The position numbers and the translations under genes were made by a program. The notes below the pieces were generated by a model. That model ran no database searches and had not been told where the DNA came from. It worked only from the letters and a program-made list of their open reading frames with translations. This document shows positions 1-62,905 of a DNA stretch of 64,000 bases, one piece after another. The DNA is from Tubiluchus corallicola. Taxonomy: Eukaryota; Priapulida; Priapulimorpha; Priapulimorphida; Tubiluchidae. Position 1 is the stretch's first letter, and every line of letters starts with the position of its first letter. The DNA is taken from contig JAQGDQ010000013.1 of assembly GCA_030141605.1 (NCBI GenBank), positions 1 through 64,000 of the forward strand. The letters are read 5' to 3'.

Positions 1-820
1 ACAAGACTAATTTATATTACATTATATTTAAAAAAATTGATTTACAATTTATAATAAAACACCAAGGTTTTTGAGACGTTAAAACTTCTGCATTTTAAAT
101 ATAAAAATAATATTGAGAAACATTTTACTCTATACATAAAATCAATCAAATTTACAATACATAAAATTATCCACAATCTGTAATACAATCTGTATTATTA
201 AATTACAACATAATTTAAAATTATTTTAACTCACTTTTCATAAACTGCATGAAATATACTTTTTGATATTACTTAAGTAGGAATATTTCCTTTTAAAGCA
301 AATTCAGGCATAACTGAAATTATATAAGAAAGGAAAAGCATCTGATAAAAAAGCACCACACTATCACTTAAAAATACTTTTATGCGTTCTGTTTAAACAA
401 TTGCAGCTGTAGCTCTAACTATTACTGTCAATGCAAACATTTATTGATGAATTCTGAGGACCAGTGAATAATGCTTGAACAAATTTCCACATGCTAAGAC
501 ATTAAAGAAAGACAACCTAACTCAGCTCAGAGGCTCTCTTTACAGAAAACGAGTTTTTTCGTATCACAATTTTGTTTTAGTTTTACAAAACTTTTGTGCT
601 AACCTTTTAAAGGTGTGTAACAACTTAGCAAATTCGATAACTATTTATTCATTGCGATGACACTTCAGTGCCAAATTCTAATGTTAGCAGAATGCAGGCT
701 GCATTGTTTTCCCTATGGTCCTGGACAAGAAACAACTAGCAAGAACTATTGGCAGAAGTATTGGCAGAACTGTTGTTAACACAAAGATCACTATTGCCTA
801 CATTGAAATCTAAATGTCTT
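1..820. other. 3' flank of fucosyltransferase gene
   Basis: Very AT-rich sequence with no convincing coding region. It lies downstream of the stop codon of the minus-strand fucosyltransferase gene, so part of it should be that gene's 3' untranslated region. The short open frame at 475-660 on the plus strand has no recognisable domain and no codon-like pattern. Confidence 0.6.
644..649 (-). promoter_or_regulatory. candidate polyadenylation signal
   Basis: On the minus strand this reads AATAAA, 171 bases beyond the fucosyltransferase stop codon. A second AATAAA on the same strand lies at 440-445. Either could define the transcript end, but in such AT-rich DNA the hexamer also occurs by chance. 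Confidence 0.35.
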
Positions 821-2230
821 TCAGTTTTGTTTTTCTATGCACCTGCTCTGCTTGACCCACCAATCTTGTATATCATAAGCCTTGGGACTTTCCTTTGGAT
901 TGTGCAGTTTTTCGCATAAGAGGCAAAAACTCTCTCGAGGAGCACGCTTTATGGCGTAGTTCTGTTTCCATGCAAAATATTCAGAGTATGCTGTGTCGTT
1001 CTTATTCAAATACAATAGGTAATCAGCTAGATGTTTGGGAGTCTCAAAATCTGCAGTGTTGATGACAGAGTGTGGTGGAGTTACATGGTCGTAGTTTGCA
1101 CTTCCTCTAACAACAGGTATGACGTTGCTATGCATTAGCATGAAGTACACCTTCTCTGTGATGTAATCACGACAGAACGAGTTTTCAAATGACAAGTAAA
1201 ATTTGTAATCCCTCTTCAGCATATCGTCGCATTTCTGTGTACCGATGCAGGTTAAATTACCGCATTTACCATAGATATGAACAGGTACATGTTTCTGTAA
1301 TTCTTTTGCATATTCCAGGCGATCGGAATAAGCATTGCAGTTGCTGACAAACCAAGCGACTAGCTTTGTCTTGCCTTCAGCATAATTCACAATGCTTTGC
1401 TCTTCAGGCTTTGGAAGCTTGTAAACAATACCGTGCAGTCTGGGAATATCAGAATCACGGCGATATGTCATGGTCCAATTAAAGACATTGTTAAGGTGGG
1501 ATAAATCAGGATTTCTCCCATGTGTAGGGTTCATTTTGATAGGAGGTTCCCAGACAAAAAACACCCATCGCTGGCCTGGTGGTCGGGTACTTGGAAAAGG
1601 ATCAGTGGGGTTGGTAGATAAATTTCGTACATGCACGACTACGGCATCGCTTTCACTCAGACGAGATTTGTCATTTGTGGTCTCACAATTTTGCCCCTTT
1701 GCCCAACATCCTTCAAATGGTTTGCTTCCTTCCCCAAAATTAAAATAATCGTCCATATATCTGTTCCACAACAAAATCAGTCTTTGCTTCTTGTCACTCT
1801 TTTTCTGAGTAAATTTTTCTTTACTATTAAGTTTTTCATCACTAAATTTTTTTGTCACATTAATCACATCATTATTTAGCAATTCATCAGCTGTATCATT
1901 TAAATGAGGAGCTATATCTGAAGGACTTATAACACGTTTTTCTATATCAATCTTTGTCCTATCCACCACAAATTTATTATCACTAACACTGCTTAAATGT
2001 GATATTTCGTATCCATAATGGTCTAGCACATTTCCAGTTTGATAATTTGTTGCGAGTACAAAACCAATGTGGCTAAACTTAGAAGTTTCTCTTGGATTTA
2101 TCCTGCTTGAGAAATATAACCAAATCCATGCCAGAATAAGCATCAAAATAACCCAGAAGGCCAACAACGTTGTCCTTTTTCTACACATACTGACACAATA
2201 CACATAAACTACTTTTTTGAAATGTTTCAT
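821..2230 (-). CDS. alpha-1,3-fucosyltransferase (GT10 family), single exon
   Basis: This 469-residue protein is a type II Golgi glycosyltransferase that should move fucose from GDP-fucose onto N-acetylglucosamine in glycan chains. Seen in the sequence, numbered from the chosen start: a basic cytoplasmic tail, one membrane anchor at about 20-41, and a long low-complexity stem to about 150. The catalytic region follows, with WVFFVWEPP at about 222-230, FNWTMTYRRDSDIP at about 250-263 (acceptor side), and the GDP-fucose block around 342-376 containing FYLSFENSFCRDYITEKVY. These blocks are diagnostic of GT10. Cysteines near the C-terminus (CLLC, and C before the end) fit the family's disulphides. 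The first in-frame ATG is at 2230; the frame stays open to about 2308 but has only GTG upstream, and a stop precedes it. The ATG fifteen codons in (ahead of CRKRTT, 2188) has a better context. No intron interrupts it. The exact acceptor specificity (Lewis-type or core) cannot be told. Confidence 0.93.
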   Translation of the reverse strand: MKHFKKVVYVYCVSMCRKRTTLLAFWVILMLILAWIWLYFSSRINPRETSKFSHIGFVLATNYQTGNVLDHYGYEISHLSSVSDNKFVVDRTKIDIEKRVISPSDIAPHLNDTADELLNNDVINVTKKFSDEKLNSKEKFTQKKSDKKQRLILLWNRYMDDYFNFGEGSKPFEGCWAKGQNCETTNDKSRLSESDAVVVHVRNLSTNPTDPFPSTRPPGQRWVFFVWEPPIKMNPTHGRNPDLSHLNNVFNWTMTYRRDSDIPRLHGIVYKLPKPEEQSIVNYAEGKTKLVAWFVSNCNAYSDRLEYAKELQKHVPVHIYGKCGNLTCIGTQKCDDMLKRDYKFYLSFENSFCRDYITEKVYFMLMHSNVIPVVRGSANYDHVTPPHSVINTADFETPKHLADYLLYLNKNDTAYSEYFAWKQNYAIKRAPRESFCLLCEKLHNPKESPKAYDIQDWWVKQSRCIEKQN

Positions 2231-3809
2231 CAGTAGTGCAATTAATGTTTTGTTTGCAAGCACCTCCACAGCATTTTCACTAATGGCTACACAATGACTA
2301 CAGCACGTTCACTAAGGCTAGTTAACTAGTGACTGACAAGGACAGGTATGCTGCAGAGTGTTGTTGCCCTCACAGAATAAAGTTGTTACGGTCTAGTAAT
2401 TTAGCAATAATAGCAGCCTGTCCTTCATATGCAACACTGCATCTACTGTGGCTCTCAGACAGTATTATTTAAGTGATACAACATAAAATATAAGCTTCTT
2501 CAACATCCATCACTTTAGAAAAGAAATAACAATTTAGACTATTTAAGAGTATACTGTCTTGTAAAGCCTTGCAGTGCATTATATTTCCCCATATTACATT
2601 ACGCATACATAATACACTACGTTACAGCCCTAAAACACAAGCATAGAAATTAGGTTAATTGAAAAACAAAAAAGATGCCTGCAAGTGTAAAGGGAAATTA
2701 TAATAGCATCATTGTTTCATGAAAATCCTTTTGAAAAATAAAAATAATAATTATTAATCAAAATACTAATAATTGCTATCCTACACAGTTAACCAGTTAT
2801 ACAATAGTATAACCAAAATTAATTAAAACCAAAACTAAGATCAATTAAAAATAAATTTACTTTCTAACCATATTTTTTCAAAGAAATAAAAAAACAGATG
2901 ACGTGAATTTTATGAAAAACATATGATTGACTAAATGTTACAGCAAACTACATGCATAATGTCATCATATCAGTATATTTTGACAAATGAGTTAAAATGT
3001 GTACTCTCTAGATTATAAGACAAGCCGCCAATTTTTTGCTTAAATTTCACATAATTGTGAAATAGTTGTGAATCTACACACTGATACGAACCAATTTTTT
3101 TGGGGCAATTATACAATTACAGTGTTACAGTGACAGATCCCATAAAGAAATGTTGCACATTACAGGGATTAAACTGAAATTATTAAATCACAATGCATGA
3201 ATATGTTATGCGATGTTTGTTTACTGCTCTCAGTATACTTTTAGGAATGGTAATAGGTTAATAGAGTCTACCTACTTAATAAACAGCTACAGCAAATATG
3301 ACAAAGAAAAACAGTTAACACTGTAACAACAACCTAGTGGTATATGAGCCACATGTTATTTCTTAGCTTTAAAGGCACTCAAATAGAACCCATAAAACCA
3401 TAAAAGATGTTAAGAAGAAATTTTGATAAAAAATTAGGTAGTCTGATTAGGCTGAAAAAATATCGACTGTGGCAACTTGGACAACATGAACCTCTCGAAA
3501 TGTCATCCAGAGAAAGACACATGCACAAATGTTAACAATATTATGAGAAATGCTTTAATTGCAACTAATGCTCACAATATATATTTAACAAGATAACTTC
3601 AAACATAATCAAACTAAAGGGAAACAAGTCAATAATGATTCTTTATCCTTTTTAAAAAAATATATTATTACAAATAAAATATTTGTTCAGCAATATTTCA
3701 TTCATTCATAGAATCTAATTTGTTAGCTTGGAAAATGCATGTGGCCTTATGGCTGCAGGTTCTTCACACCGATATTAGATTGTTCCCATGTTTTTGAAAA
3801 TGGCTAGTC
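2231..3809. other. intergenic / 5' flank of fucosyltransferase gene
   Basis: AT-rich sequence upstream of the fucosyltransferase start. It should hold the promoter and 5' untranslated exon or exons, but I see no clear TATA box, CpG cluster or coding segment. Confidence 0.5.
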
Positions 3810-4082
3810 TTATAAACCAAAAAGTGCAGTACCTGCTATGAAGTTTAAGGCATCTTGTGGAACTTTTATTGTCAACTCTCCATTTCCCAAGTCAGCATCA
3901 ACAGAGTTGACAGCATTTCGGTGACAAGTTGAGAAGAATTCCAAACTTCTCCTGAGAGGTACAGACAAGTGCTCATTAATTTGATAACAAGAATACTGAT
4001 TCTCTCCAATTAAAAATTGCATTTTTTGTTCCACATACATGAACACATAGAAATGCAGTACATCAAATACAGCAGAAAACAA
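3810..4082 (-). CDS. weak candidate coding exon, unknown product
   Basis: An open frame of up to 90 residues that is less AT-rich than its surroundings. Its second half (from about residue 35) has ordinary protein-like composition, including VNSVDADLGNGELTIKVPQD. It contains a possible donor site (AGCAG followed by GTACTG on the minus strand) shortly before the stop, and several AG acceptors near its start. It could therefore be an internal exon, a terminal exon, or chance. I do not recognise the product. It is upstream of, and on the same strand as, the fucosyltransferase gene. Confidence 0.25.
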   Translation of the reverse strand: MFSAVFDVLHFYVFMYVEQKMQFLIGENQYSCYQINEHLSVPLRRSLEFFSTCHRNAVNSVDADLGNGELTIKVPQDALNFIAGTALFGL

Positions 4083-6670
4083 TTACAGCAAACCTGCTGA
4101 GGTACTCTATAAGAGTACATGGCTAACCATATGCATTGAGTAAGGACAAACACATATCAACAATAAAAGTGCATAAATAATGTACAGTGTGTGACTTCAT
4201 AGAGGGTGTGAAGACAGTGAAGCGCTTCAGTCAGCCAATTTTCTGTTTGTCCTTTCTATAAAAAGTTTTTGTAGTAGGAGCAGGACTCATCACTCCTTGA
4301 AACATTTCAGCAGTGCGCTGCCTGAGTATGTACGTAAAACAGCTGCGTGCCAAGCCACTGAGTGACTCATTGCTTTTATAGAGTAGTAGACAAGATGACA
4401 TTTCGGCAGGTCACATCAGCATCTTTGCATGCTGCATGCCCAACAACTTTGTCGCTGTACCAGGAATGTTGGGTTAAGTTTAACAGTAAATTAGTTTGCA
4501 AACGATTGGGAAAGGTAAAGTACACAGTAAAAACTTATAAACACACAGTAATGCAGACAATGGAGCCGGACAAAAAGTCCGCAATATGCAATAACAGAGT
4601 ACGCTGTATTCAAAGCTATTATACTAGTTAAGTTAAGGCTGAAAGTTTGTTCTTTTTTGCAAGTTTGTATTACCCGTGTATACGCAATAAATCATGTTCA
4701 CTATAAAGACGTTATACTGTACCACACTGAAACAGTAAAAAATTGAGATGAATGGTGGAGAAACAATGGCAATCTGATTGAAATGGAAGTGGTTAAGTGT
4801 GATTTCTAACTTTCATAGAAGCAGTACACGTCACTTTTTACGTTTCAATGAAACAAATTAGTTTGTAAGACATGAGATAAAAAATAAATTAAAGCGGACA
4901 CATTTAGTTCTACCAAAATGACTCAGTAAGCTCTTCTGCTCATTCAGCTGGCTTTAATTAAAACTACATGGTCTTGCAGTCAAGTCTCTTACCAAATCAC
5001 TCTGTTCTACAGTCTTCACCTACCTAATGCAGTAGAAAAACGTAACAGTGTTAGGAAGACTTACTGTTCTGTATCTCCTTGACACACATCCAGTGACGGA
5101 TCGCTATACGTGAAAGGACACTCTAATGTATCATTGATGCATATTCTGTAAATACGTGGAAGCAGTGCTAAGAAAATTAGCTTCAGAACAATTTAAGATG
5201 TTTAAGCCTTGCTTATCGTAATACTGTTGAATACAACACACTCGAGTGTGAATGGACAGTTGGAGCAATTGTTCTAACACAACACATATGTGGCATCATC
5301 AAATGTAAAACATTTCTTGTTTGTAACCATGCGAAAAATTTGGAAAACTTGTGACGGAAGATGCTATTGACAACAAGTCGTAGTGGTTATAGCTAGTAAA
5401 TGTTCTTTATCACTCTCACAAAGATTACAAATTATAACAGTAAGCGGCGAATTGCCTGAAAAAGTAGCAACATACATATTATTTGCCTATGTTTTTTTAC
5501 ACAATTTTGCAACTCTGCAACCATGATCCAGGATCCAGGACTCAAACAGGGCCTACTTATTATGTTTCAAAGTTTGAAGGACCAGCACCTTTAAAATTTT
5601 CGAGAGTAATCTTCTAAGATAACACTCTGAAACGACAGAAATATCTTGGTCCTCATAGCAGATTCACATCTTCCCTCGAAGAGGCAAATAGCCACTAGCA
5701 GTAGATCAGATGAAATGCCCAGAACCAGTTTACAGGCTATGCTAGTCAACCATTTACTGACCAGGCTAGGCATTGGTTAACTTTGATCCCTAAATGCATA
5801 CTAAAATTACTCAGCTATTCATCTCACACAGCTATTTCATTATTATACTATGTCATAATTATACTAGATTTCATCTTTAAATGATATTGCTTGTAAGTAC
5901 AAGCCTATGTTGCAAGATATATTGTAAATTGTGCATATGTGTTAAGAAAAACAATTTGATACTTTCAATCAACATCAGAAAGAATTTTTAAATTAAAAGG
6001 ATATGACATTGTTTGCTGTTGACTTTGATTCTACGCAGATCACTCCTTAAAGGATTAATGCTCAGCTCCACATATCCCTGTTAAAGACAACAAAAATTAT
6101 TAGCAATAGTCTACACTAACAATTAAGTAACAGAAATTCACACTGTAATTAATTCTTGTGTATAATTTTCGAGTCATACCTACACACTATATAAAACTTT
6201 AAACGACAACAAATGATTATTTAAACTAATTAAGGGGCTTAAAGTTATCACTAATGAGGAAAAGCAAAATTCAAACATTTACTTAAAAAGACTACGATCA
6301 AAGTTGTTTTAAGCTGGGCACATTTAGTACTCAGTTCAAGATATTGTGATCAAATCAAAATTTAAAGAGAAAGACAGGGTTTTCAAGCATTTAAAAAATT
6401 TTGTAAAATAAAATTAGTTCAGCTAGCAACACTCTTACATGTTTGAAAGATTCAGGTTAGTAGAAGAAATTTTTAGTAATCTAAATATCTTGTGCTAACA
6501 CACAAAAAGCTGCCATGGTATATCAGCAACTTGGGTCTCTGCATACTACTATTCAAGGAATAATTTGAACAAGGTCAGGTCAAATAGTGACTTCACAATA
6601 TAGATATATCAACACCTATATCAAGTACCCTCAAGCTGTTATTAGACGTTTACAAACTCTGTTGTAAATA
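4083..6670. other. intergenic, no gene seen
   Basis: No convincing gene on either strand. The segment from about 5521 to 5801 resembles sequence at 49530-49792 and is listed as a dispersed repeat. The remainder is AT-rich unique sequence as far as can be judged. Confidence 0.5.
5521..5801 (+). repeat. dispersed repeat, copy 1
   Basis: The end of this segment (5751-5801, with GGTTAACTTTGATCCCTAAA) aligns with 49740-49792 (GTCTAACTTTGATCGCTAAG) at roughly 75 percent by eye. A matching GGCCTACTT-type motif lies near the left side of both. It is probably an old interspersed element of unknown class. Confidence 0.4.
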
Positions 6671-7814
6671 CAGTAGTCGCCGCTTAATAGACTCAATCGC
6701 TTAACTGACTCAAAAACACCAGGAACGGGCCGCTTCTATTCAAATATACATAAAAACTATCGGTAATTGACTCAAAGACGTTTGCTTAAGGGACTACATA
6801 TTTTCCTTCACGTACATAAAATAAGATTAAGATATTTGTATGTGCCCAAAGAGCCTTTCCTACTATTAAGTTATCTTTACTTAATATGTGCACTATAATA
6901 TATCTAGAAATAATCATCTTTATTACCGTTTTGTTTGTAAGCAGGTATGTTTATACACTAGCGTAGCGATTTTGCTTTGAATCTGTTACCCGCTCGCCCA
7001 TTGCAATTAACCCAGTTACCCAAAGATTTTCTGGAAGCTAAACATTTAATCACTTGCCTAGCAGTTTCCTTTTGATGCTCTAGTTGCAAATCACGCTTTC
7101 AGGCTTAGTAAGTTAATAGTCAAAGATGCAGGTACAGTAATCAGCCAGTATTCCTCGTGACTTACAAGAGTAAACATCATATAGCAAATAAGGGCATGGA
7201 GTTAAGAAGTTTGAAAAATGAAGCATAAGCGTAAAGATCGAACAGTTAAGGAGAAACTGAAAATTTTAGAGCAGTACGATAAACTTCCAAAGATGGGGCA
7301 GAGGTGTGCAGCAGCGCAGTTGAAAATTTCACAAAGTACTCTCGGCAGAATATTGAAAAAACGATCTGAAATTGAGCAGTCAGCAAGCCAAAATGAGAAT
7401 CTAGCATCTAAGAGGCGACGCACAGGAAAAGACTGTGAAGTGGAGTCAGCGTTAAAAGTGTGGTTTACAAACGCAACTTTGTGAGCCAACTTCTTCACGA
7501 GAAAATGAAGCAGCCAACTTTGAAGGAATTTTTGTAATTTTTGCAAATAAACAGACTTGTGTGATTTAGAAGTATACTTTTTAATTTATTGTTAATTCAA
7601 TTATATAAATTAATACTTTAAAATATTTTTTTTTCTAATTTTTAACTGCACAAAGGAATTTAGGCATTACTTCATTTCTAAAATTGAAATGCATAATAGC
7701 CTAATGACTCATTTCTATAGCAGTAATACTACACCCATAGGTTAATCGGTTCAATAAGTTAATTGGGTCAAAACACGTCGGTCCCAAAGTGAGTCTATTA
7801 AGTGGCGACAACTG
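6671..7814 (+). mobile_element. Tigger/pogo-type DNA transposon, internally deleted
   Basis: The 1144-bp element has terminal inverted repeats that match at 23 of the first 25 bases: the left end begins CAGTAGTCGCCGCTTAATAG and the right end, read inward, begins CAGTTGTCGCCACTTAATAG. A TA dinucleotide flanks each side (6669-6670 and 7815-7816), the target duplication expected of the Tc1/mariner superfamily. Inside is a reading frame for the N-terminal DNA-binding part of a CENP-B/pogo-type transposase (7218-7484). The DDE catalytic region, normally several hundred residues, is missing. The element is therefore non-autonomous. Confidence 0.88.
7218..7484 (+). pseudogene. Tigger-like transposase, N-terminal DNA-binding fragment
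   Basis: This 88-residue frame starts MKHKRKDRTVKEKLKILEQY, the Psq-type helix-turn-helix of CENP-B and Tigger/pogo transposases. A second helix-turn-helix helix (CAAAQLKISQSTLGRILKKR) follows at about residues 31-50. It ends just after ALKVWFTNA, where the second, CENP-B-type HTH domain would begin. Out-of-frame sequence after the stop reads as ...MKQPTLKEFL, which could be the original transposase C-terminus, so the break looks like one internal deletion. An AATAAA at 7544 suits the end of a transcript. It might still bind the element's termini, but cannot transpose. Confidence 0.85.
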
Positions 7815-7816
7815 TA

Positions 7817-8741
7817 AATTACAAAAGAAAGTTATTTGAACGCAGCTAACTTTTTATCTATCTTTTACAACAAGTAAATACAATAACAAAACTCATGTAA
7901 TTTCTTAAAGAAGATTATTAAACTGGTGGTATCTAGTAGTTAGCGAGGGAGTAAGTTTTTATGTGACGCTGTTTGTAACCTAACCTGAACTCTTGACAGT
8001 TGTATATTGAAACAATACATAGACAACACGAAATTCTAAAATACATGTGCAGGCTTTTATTTTTTTACTTCATAACGGTTAAAAGTAGTGAGAAAAAAAT
8101 TAAAACATCAAGTGCTACAAAGCTGGTTAATCATCTGACTGCAAACGATTCACATTTATTTATCATTGAGCCTTAGAAATTAGTATAATTATAATAAGCT
8201 TATTAAACTTAACATAATAGTTGTTTGAAAAAGCTGAGAATTTGGAAAGCTATTTTTAAGGCAATGAAGCAAACAGTTTTCATTTATCTTAATCAGGAAA
8301 TTACTAGAACTACAACAAGTCTCAACATATAACAAAAATGAATAGTCTTAAGTCTTACTCAGAGAGTACAGTATTATGGAACTGTTATACAAAGCATTAC
8401 ATAATTATGATCACAAAAAATGATGTAAAATTAAAATGAAGTTAACACATCTGTATAAGTATAATGCAATGATTATGGTAGTAAAATATAAGAAATGAAA
8501 AAAACACTTACTATTAAAGACTGCCGTTGGAAGTTGATTCCAGTGATGCATAACACCTGATGGGACGTAAATAAGAAAAAAAATTAATCACCCTTTGATA
8601 AGAAGGCAGCAAAAATAGAAATTTTATATTGCAGGCTTACTGATACTAAAACTCAAAACCTTCAATAAGTAGTCAATATCGTATTTGCTAAACTATGATT
8701 AAGCAAAGATCCTTGGTGCTATGTAGAAATAAAGCTTACAT
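7817..8741. other. intergenic, no gene seen
   Basis: AT-rich sequence between the Tigger-type element and the gypsy relic. Upstream parts of the gypsy pol gene might be expected here but are not recognisable by eye. Confidence 0.45.
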
Positions 8742-9074
8742 TCCTGCTATAGACATGGTGAAATAGTGGAAAAAGCAGAATCACCAAAGTCATACTGGTT
8801 AAAAACAGCAGATGGTATACTTGGGAGAAATGCTTGTATGCTTAAGCCTCGTGATCACCAGGTAGAAATGCCAGTAGAAAGTAAATTCCCTGAAGATACT
8901 AAAAGCATTTCAGGGGAAGAGGAATGTGCACAGTTGGATGACATTGCAAATGATGATACTATAAACCCATAGGCATCAGATAAAGCCTTAGAGATCTTTT
9001 TACAAAGATTTATCAGTGCTCACAGGACACGCTCAGGGCGAACAGTAAAGCCTAGGGGTAGGTTAAATATGTAG
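8742..9074 (+). pseudogene. Ty3/gypsy pol C-terminal (integrase end) relic
   Basis: Translation gives HGEIVEKAESPKSYWLKTADG, the pattern seen at the C-terminal end of Ty3/gypsy integrases (a short beta-barrel followed by PKSYxLKTxDG and basic residues). A TAG stop at 8970-8972 interrupts the frame. Beyond it the same frame continues to a basic tail, HRTRSGRTVKPRGRLNM, then TAG at about 9070. The Ser-Gly-Arg-x-x-Lys-Pro tail is typical of the end of gypsy polyproteins. Everything upstream of this fragment (protease, reverse transcriptase, integrase core) is absent or unrecognisable. Confidence 0.7.
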
Positions 9075-9220
9075 TTTAATACCTATCAAAAATACAATTT
9101 GGTTAGGTATACAAACCCACAAAACTCCGATTTGTCCAGCTATCTTATTAGCACCTTTTGTTACCACTTACTATTTTTATATACAGAAATGTACTCTTAT
9201 TGGGGTGATAGTAGACGTTG

Positions 9221-9365
9221 TGTAGTGTACATGGCGTGGCGGTGCGTATTTGATGCTCGGGGAGTTGGAGAAGATTGCTGGCACTCTTGAACGCATTTTA
9301 TTGTATAACGAAGTGACATTAAAATTAATCACTTTTTACATTATGTAGTCTCTAGAACAACTACA
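9221..9365 (+). repeat. possible 3' LTR of the gypsy relic
   Basis: About 150 bases after the pol relic, a 145-bp segment begins TGTAGTGTACATGGCGTGGC and ends AGAACAACTACA. Its ends form the short TG...CA inverted repeat (TGTAGT/ACTACA) expected of an LTR. A G-rich tract (TTGGGGTGATAG) just upstream could be a decayed polypurine tract. No second copy is present in the window, so this remains a proposal. Confidence 0.4.
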
Positions 9366-11375
9366 TAGCATTATTGATTTTACAAATAAGATTTTGAATG
9401 ATGATACTATAGCTGCGTTCAACTGCTTTCTTTTTGGACCTTTTGTTGGCTTCGGGAACATTCTGATCTTGAGTGTTAGAATGTACAGAAACATTTCTTG
9501 TCGTGTAATTAGTTCATGGAATCGTCACCCAAGCAAATGTAATAGCTTTAGAGAACTTAAGTAAATGTAAAAGTGCAATGAAAGTGGCGCGCTCACACGC
9601 CAACTTATAGCGTATAGGCTAATGTCACAAAACCATTCAATGATACAACTGCCAGTCGAGTACAATCAAGCTACAGTAATAAACTTATAGTTTATAAGAT
9701 CGCAAGTGGTCATCTGGCTTCCTTGAGCTCTTTGATGTCATTTTACTATATTTCTTTGTAGAAGTCTATTATTCTTATGCAACGCATCATAGGTAAAGTA
9801 AAATATTCATTCGACAGAATAACATTTTCCGCGCTTCTATAGACGCTGACATCTTGCTCTGTCATGAAGTAAAATGTATTCCGTAATATTCGGATTGCAG
9901 TTGCAAATACATAAACCAAATTCATTATAATCTTTTGCGAAACAAGTGATATATTTGTGGTATTATTTTACATCAAATATTTAAAAAAGGAGTTCTGCAA
10001 AAAGCTTCACTTAAATGGGTCAAATATTTTTACGATGTTATAATTTTTATTACAATTGTGTCGTAATATTACCCAAAATGCAATTCTACAGCGATGACCA
10101 CATCATAACAACTGAAAGCTTCTTAACACTTTTTCATTCATTCCGGATTTTATCAGTGTGTGTTAATTAAAATAGGTATTTGAGTTATTTATGACGAGTT
10201 TTGTAACTAATCTTATTTAGCTAACTAGTCTGAGCCAAAATTTGAGTTCTAATTGAATTGTTTTAAAATTTGTTGCGGACATTTGTGATTGGTAAATATA
10301 GGTTAGCTCTACTGTACTGCTGTTGTACCATCATGTGTAAGGGTTAAGCGAGTAAGTTCATATTTTTCCATAAAGTGGGGTTACTAAAAGTGGGTGCACT
10401 AAAAAAACACAATAGTTTCCCACAAAATATTTGTCGAATAAGGATTTAAACTTTACTATGGTTGGTGCAACACTGCAGTATAATACTTTAAAACTAATTT
10501 ATAATTATAAAATTGCATTGTCACTCCTAAACACTACAGTCATTTTCATTACCATTTTATTATTATATTAGTATAATTACACAACTTTTAGTTTGACAGG
10601 ACTTTTTTTGTTTCTTCCCAGCTTACATCGTGTGTATCCTTTACCTTTACGGTTTTCTCGCCGCCCTTTCTCTAAGCTACTAACAACTTATTTTGTTTAC
10701 ACACTTGATGTTATTACATATAATTGCAAGAAATAAATAAATTTATCTGAAGCTGAATTCTTTATCTTTAATAATTATAATGCTATTATTAATTTGTAAC
10801 TGTATATAAGCTATAACGTGTTATTCTTATTTAAAAGTTTTCTTAATACATGGATCGAATGCTGGAATCTAGAATAGCCAGAATGAAAGTGAATCAAATT
10901 ATTATTCCAAAACAAGTTAATACATATTCTGATTCAATGCTGGAGAAGGTCCGTTCATATTTTTTCTCGACTTGGACTTGACTTGGCTAGATTCCAACAC
11001 AAGAAAACAGAAGACTTACAACTCGACTCAGACTCACATGTTAATGAATTATTCATCTGTTTTGACTTAGACTCTAGATTTCAAAAGCATACAAACTTGG
11101 AACGCAACTTGATGCTATTATAAAGAATATAGATATTAAACTGTAAACCTAATTGTGTTTGTGGTATCACTTGACACTCAACATGGACTAATGCATGAAA
11201 GACTGATGTCACAGGGTTATTTAGCACCATGCTTACATAGACTTGGACTCAAATTTGGAATAACCAAATTCAAAACTCATTTTGGACTTGCCTTGAAAGA
11301 CACTACTAAGTCTTCAACACTGTTTTGATTGCATTAAGTTGTGACTATAGGTGACTTTTCAAACCTGCATTAAAA
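9366..11375. other. intergenic / 5' flank of ArfGAP1 gene
   Basis: AT-rich sequence with no coding region seen. Its right part (10968-11290) carries a degenerate GACTTGGACTTG-type repeat that also occurs twice in ArfGAP1 introns. The ArfGAP1 promoter should lie close to the right edge; no TATA box or CpG island stands out. Confidence 0.45.
10968..11290 (+). repeat. GACTTGGACTTG-type dispersed repeat, copy 1
   Basis: This stretch is dotted with variants of GACTTGGACTTGACTTGG, ACTCGACTCAGACTCA and AGACTTGGACTCAAA. The complementary pattern (AGTCAAGTCCCAGTCCAGCTCC, cut here as AGTCAAGTCCC...CAGCTCC) appears at 15258-15279 and 19579-19605. It is probably a degenerate non-autonomous element; class unknown. 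Confidence 0.45.
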
Positions 11376-11456
11376 ATGTGCAGTTATTTTTGCAGAGTTT
11401 GGAGTTTTGCTGTTGAAGTTTTAAAAGGCATTCCAGCAAGTTTTTTGACGGTAAAC

Positions 11457-62905
<51,449 letters not shown>

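Noticed and set aside
475-660. A 61-residue plus-strand gene
   Set aside because: Lies in the fucosyltransferase 3' region with no recognisable content.
2231-2269. A longer fucosyltransferase start at 2269
   Set aside because: The codon there is GTG, not ATG; the first in-frame ATG is at 2230 (minus strand). A nuclear animal gene is unlikely to use GTG.
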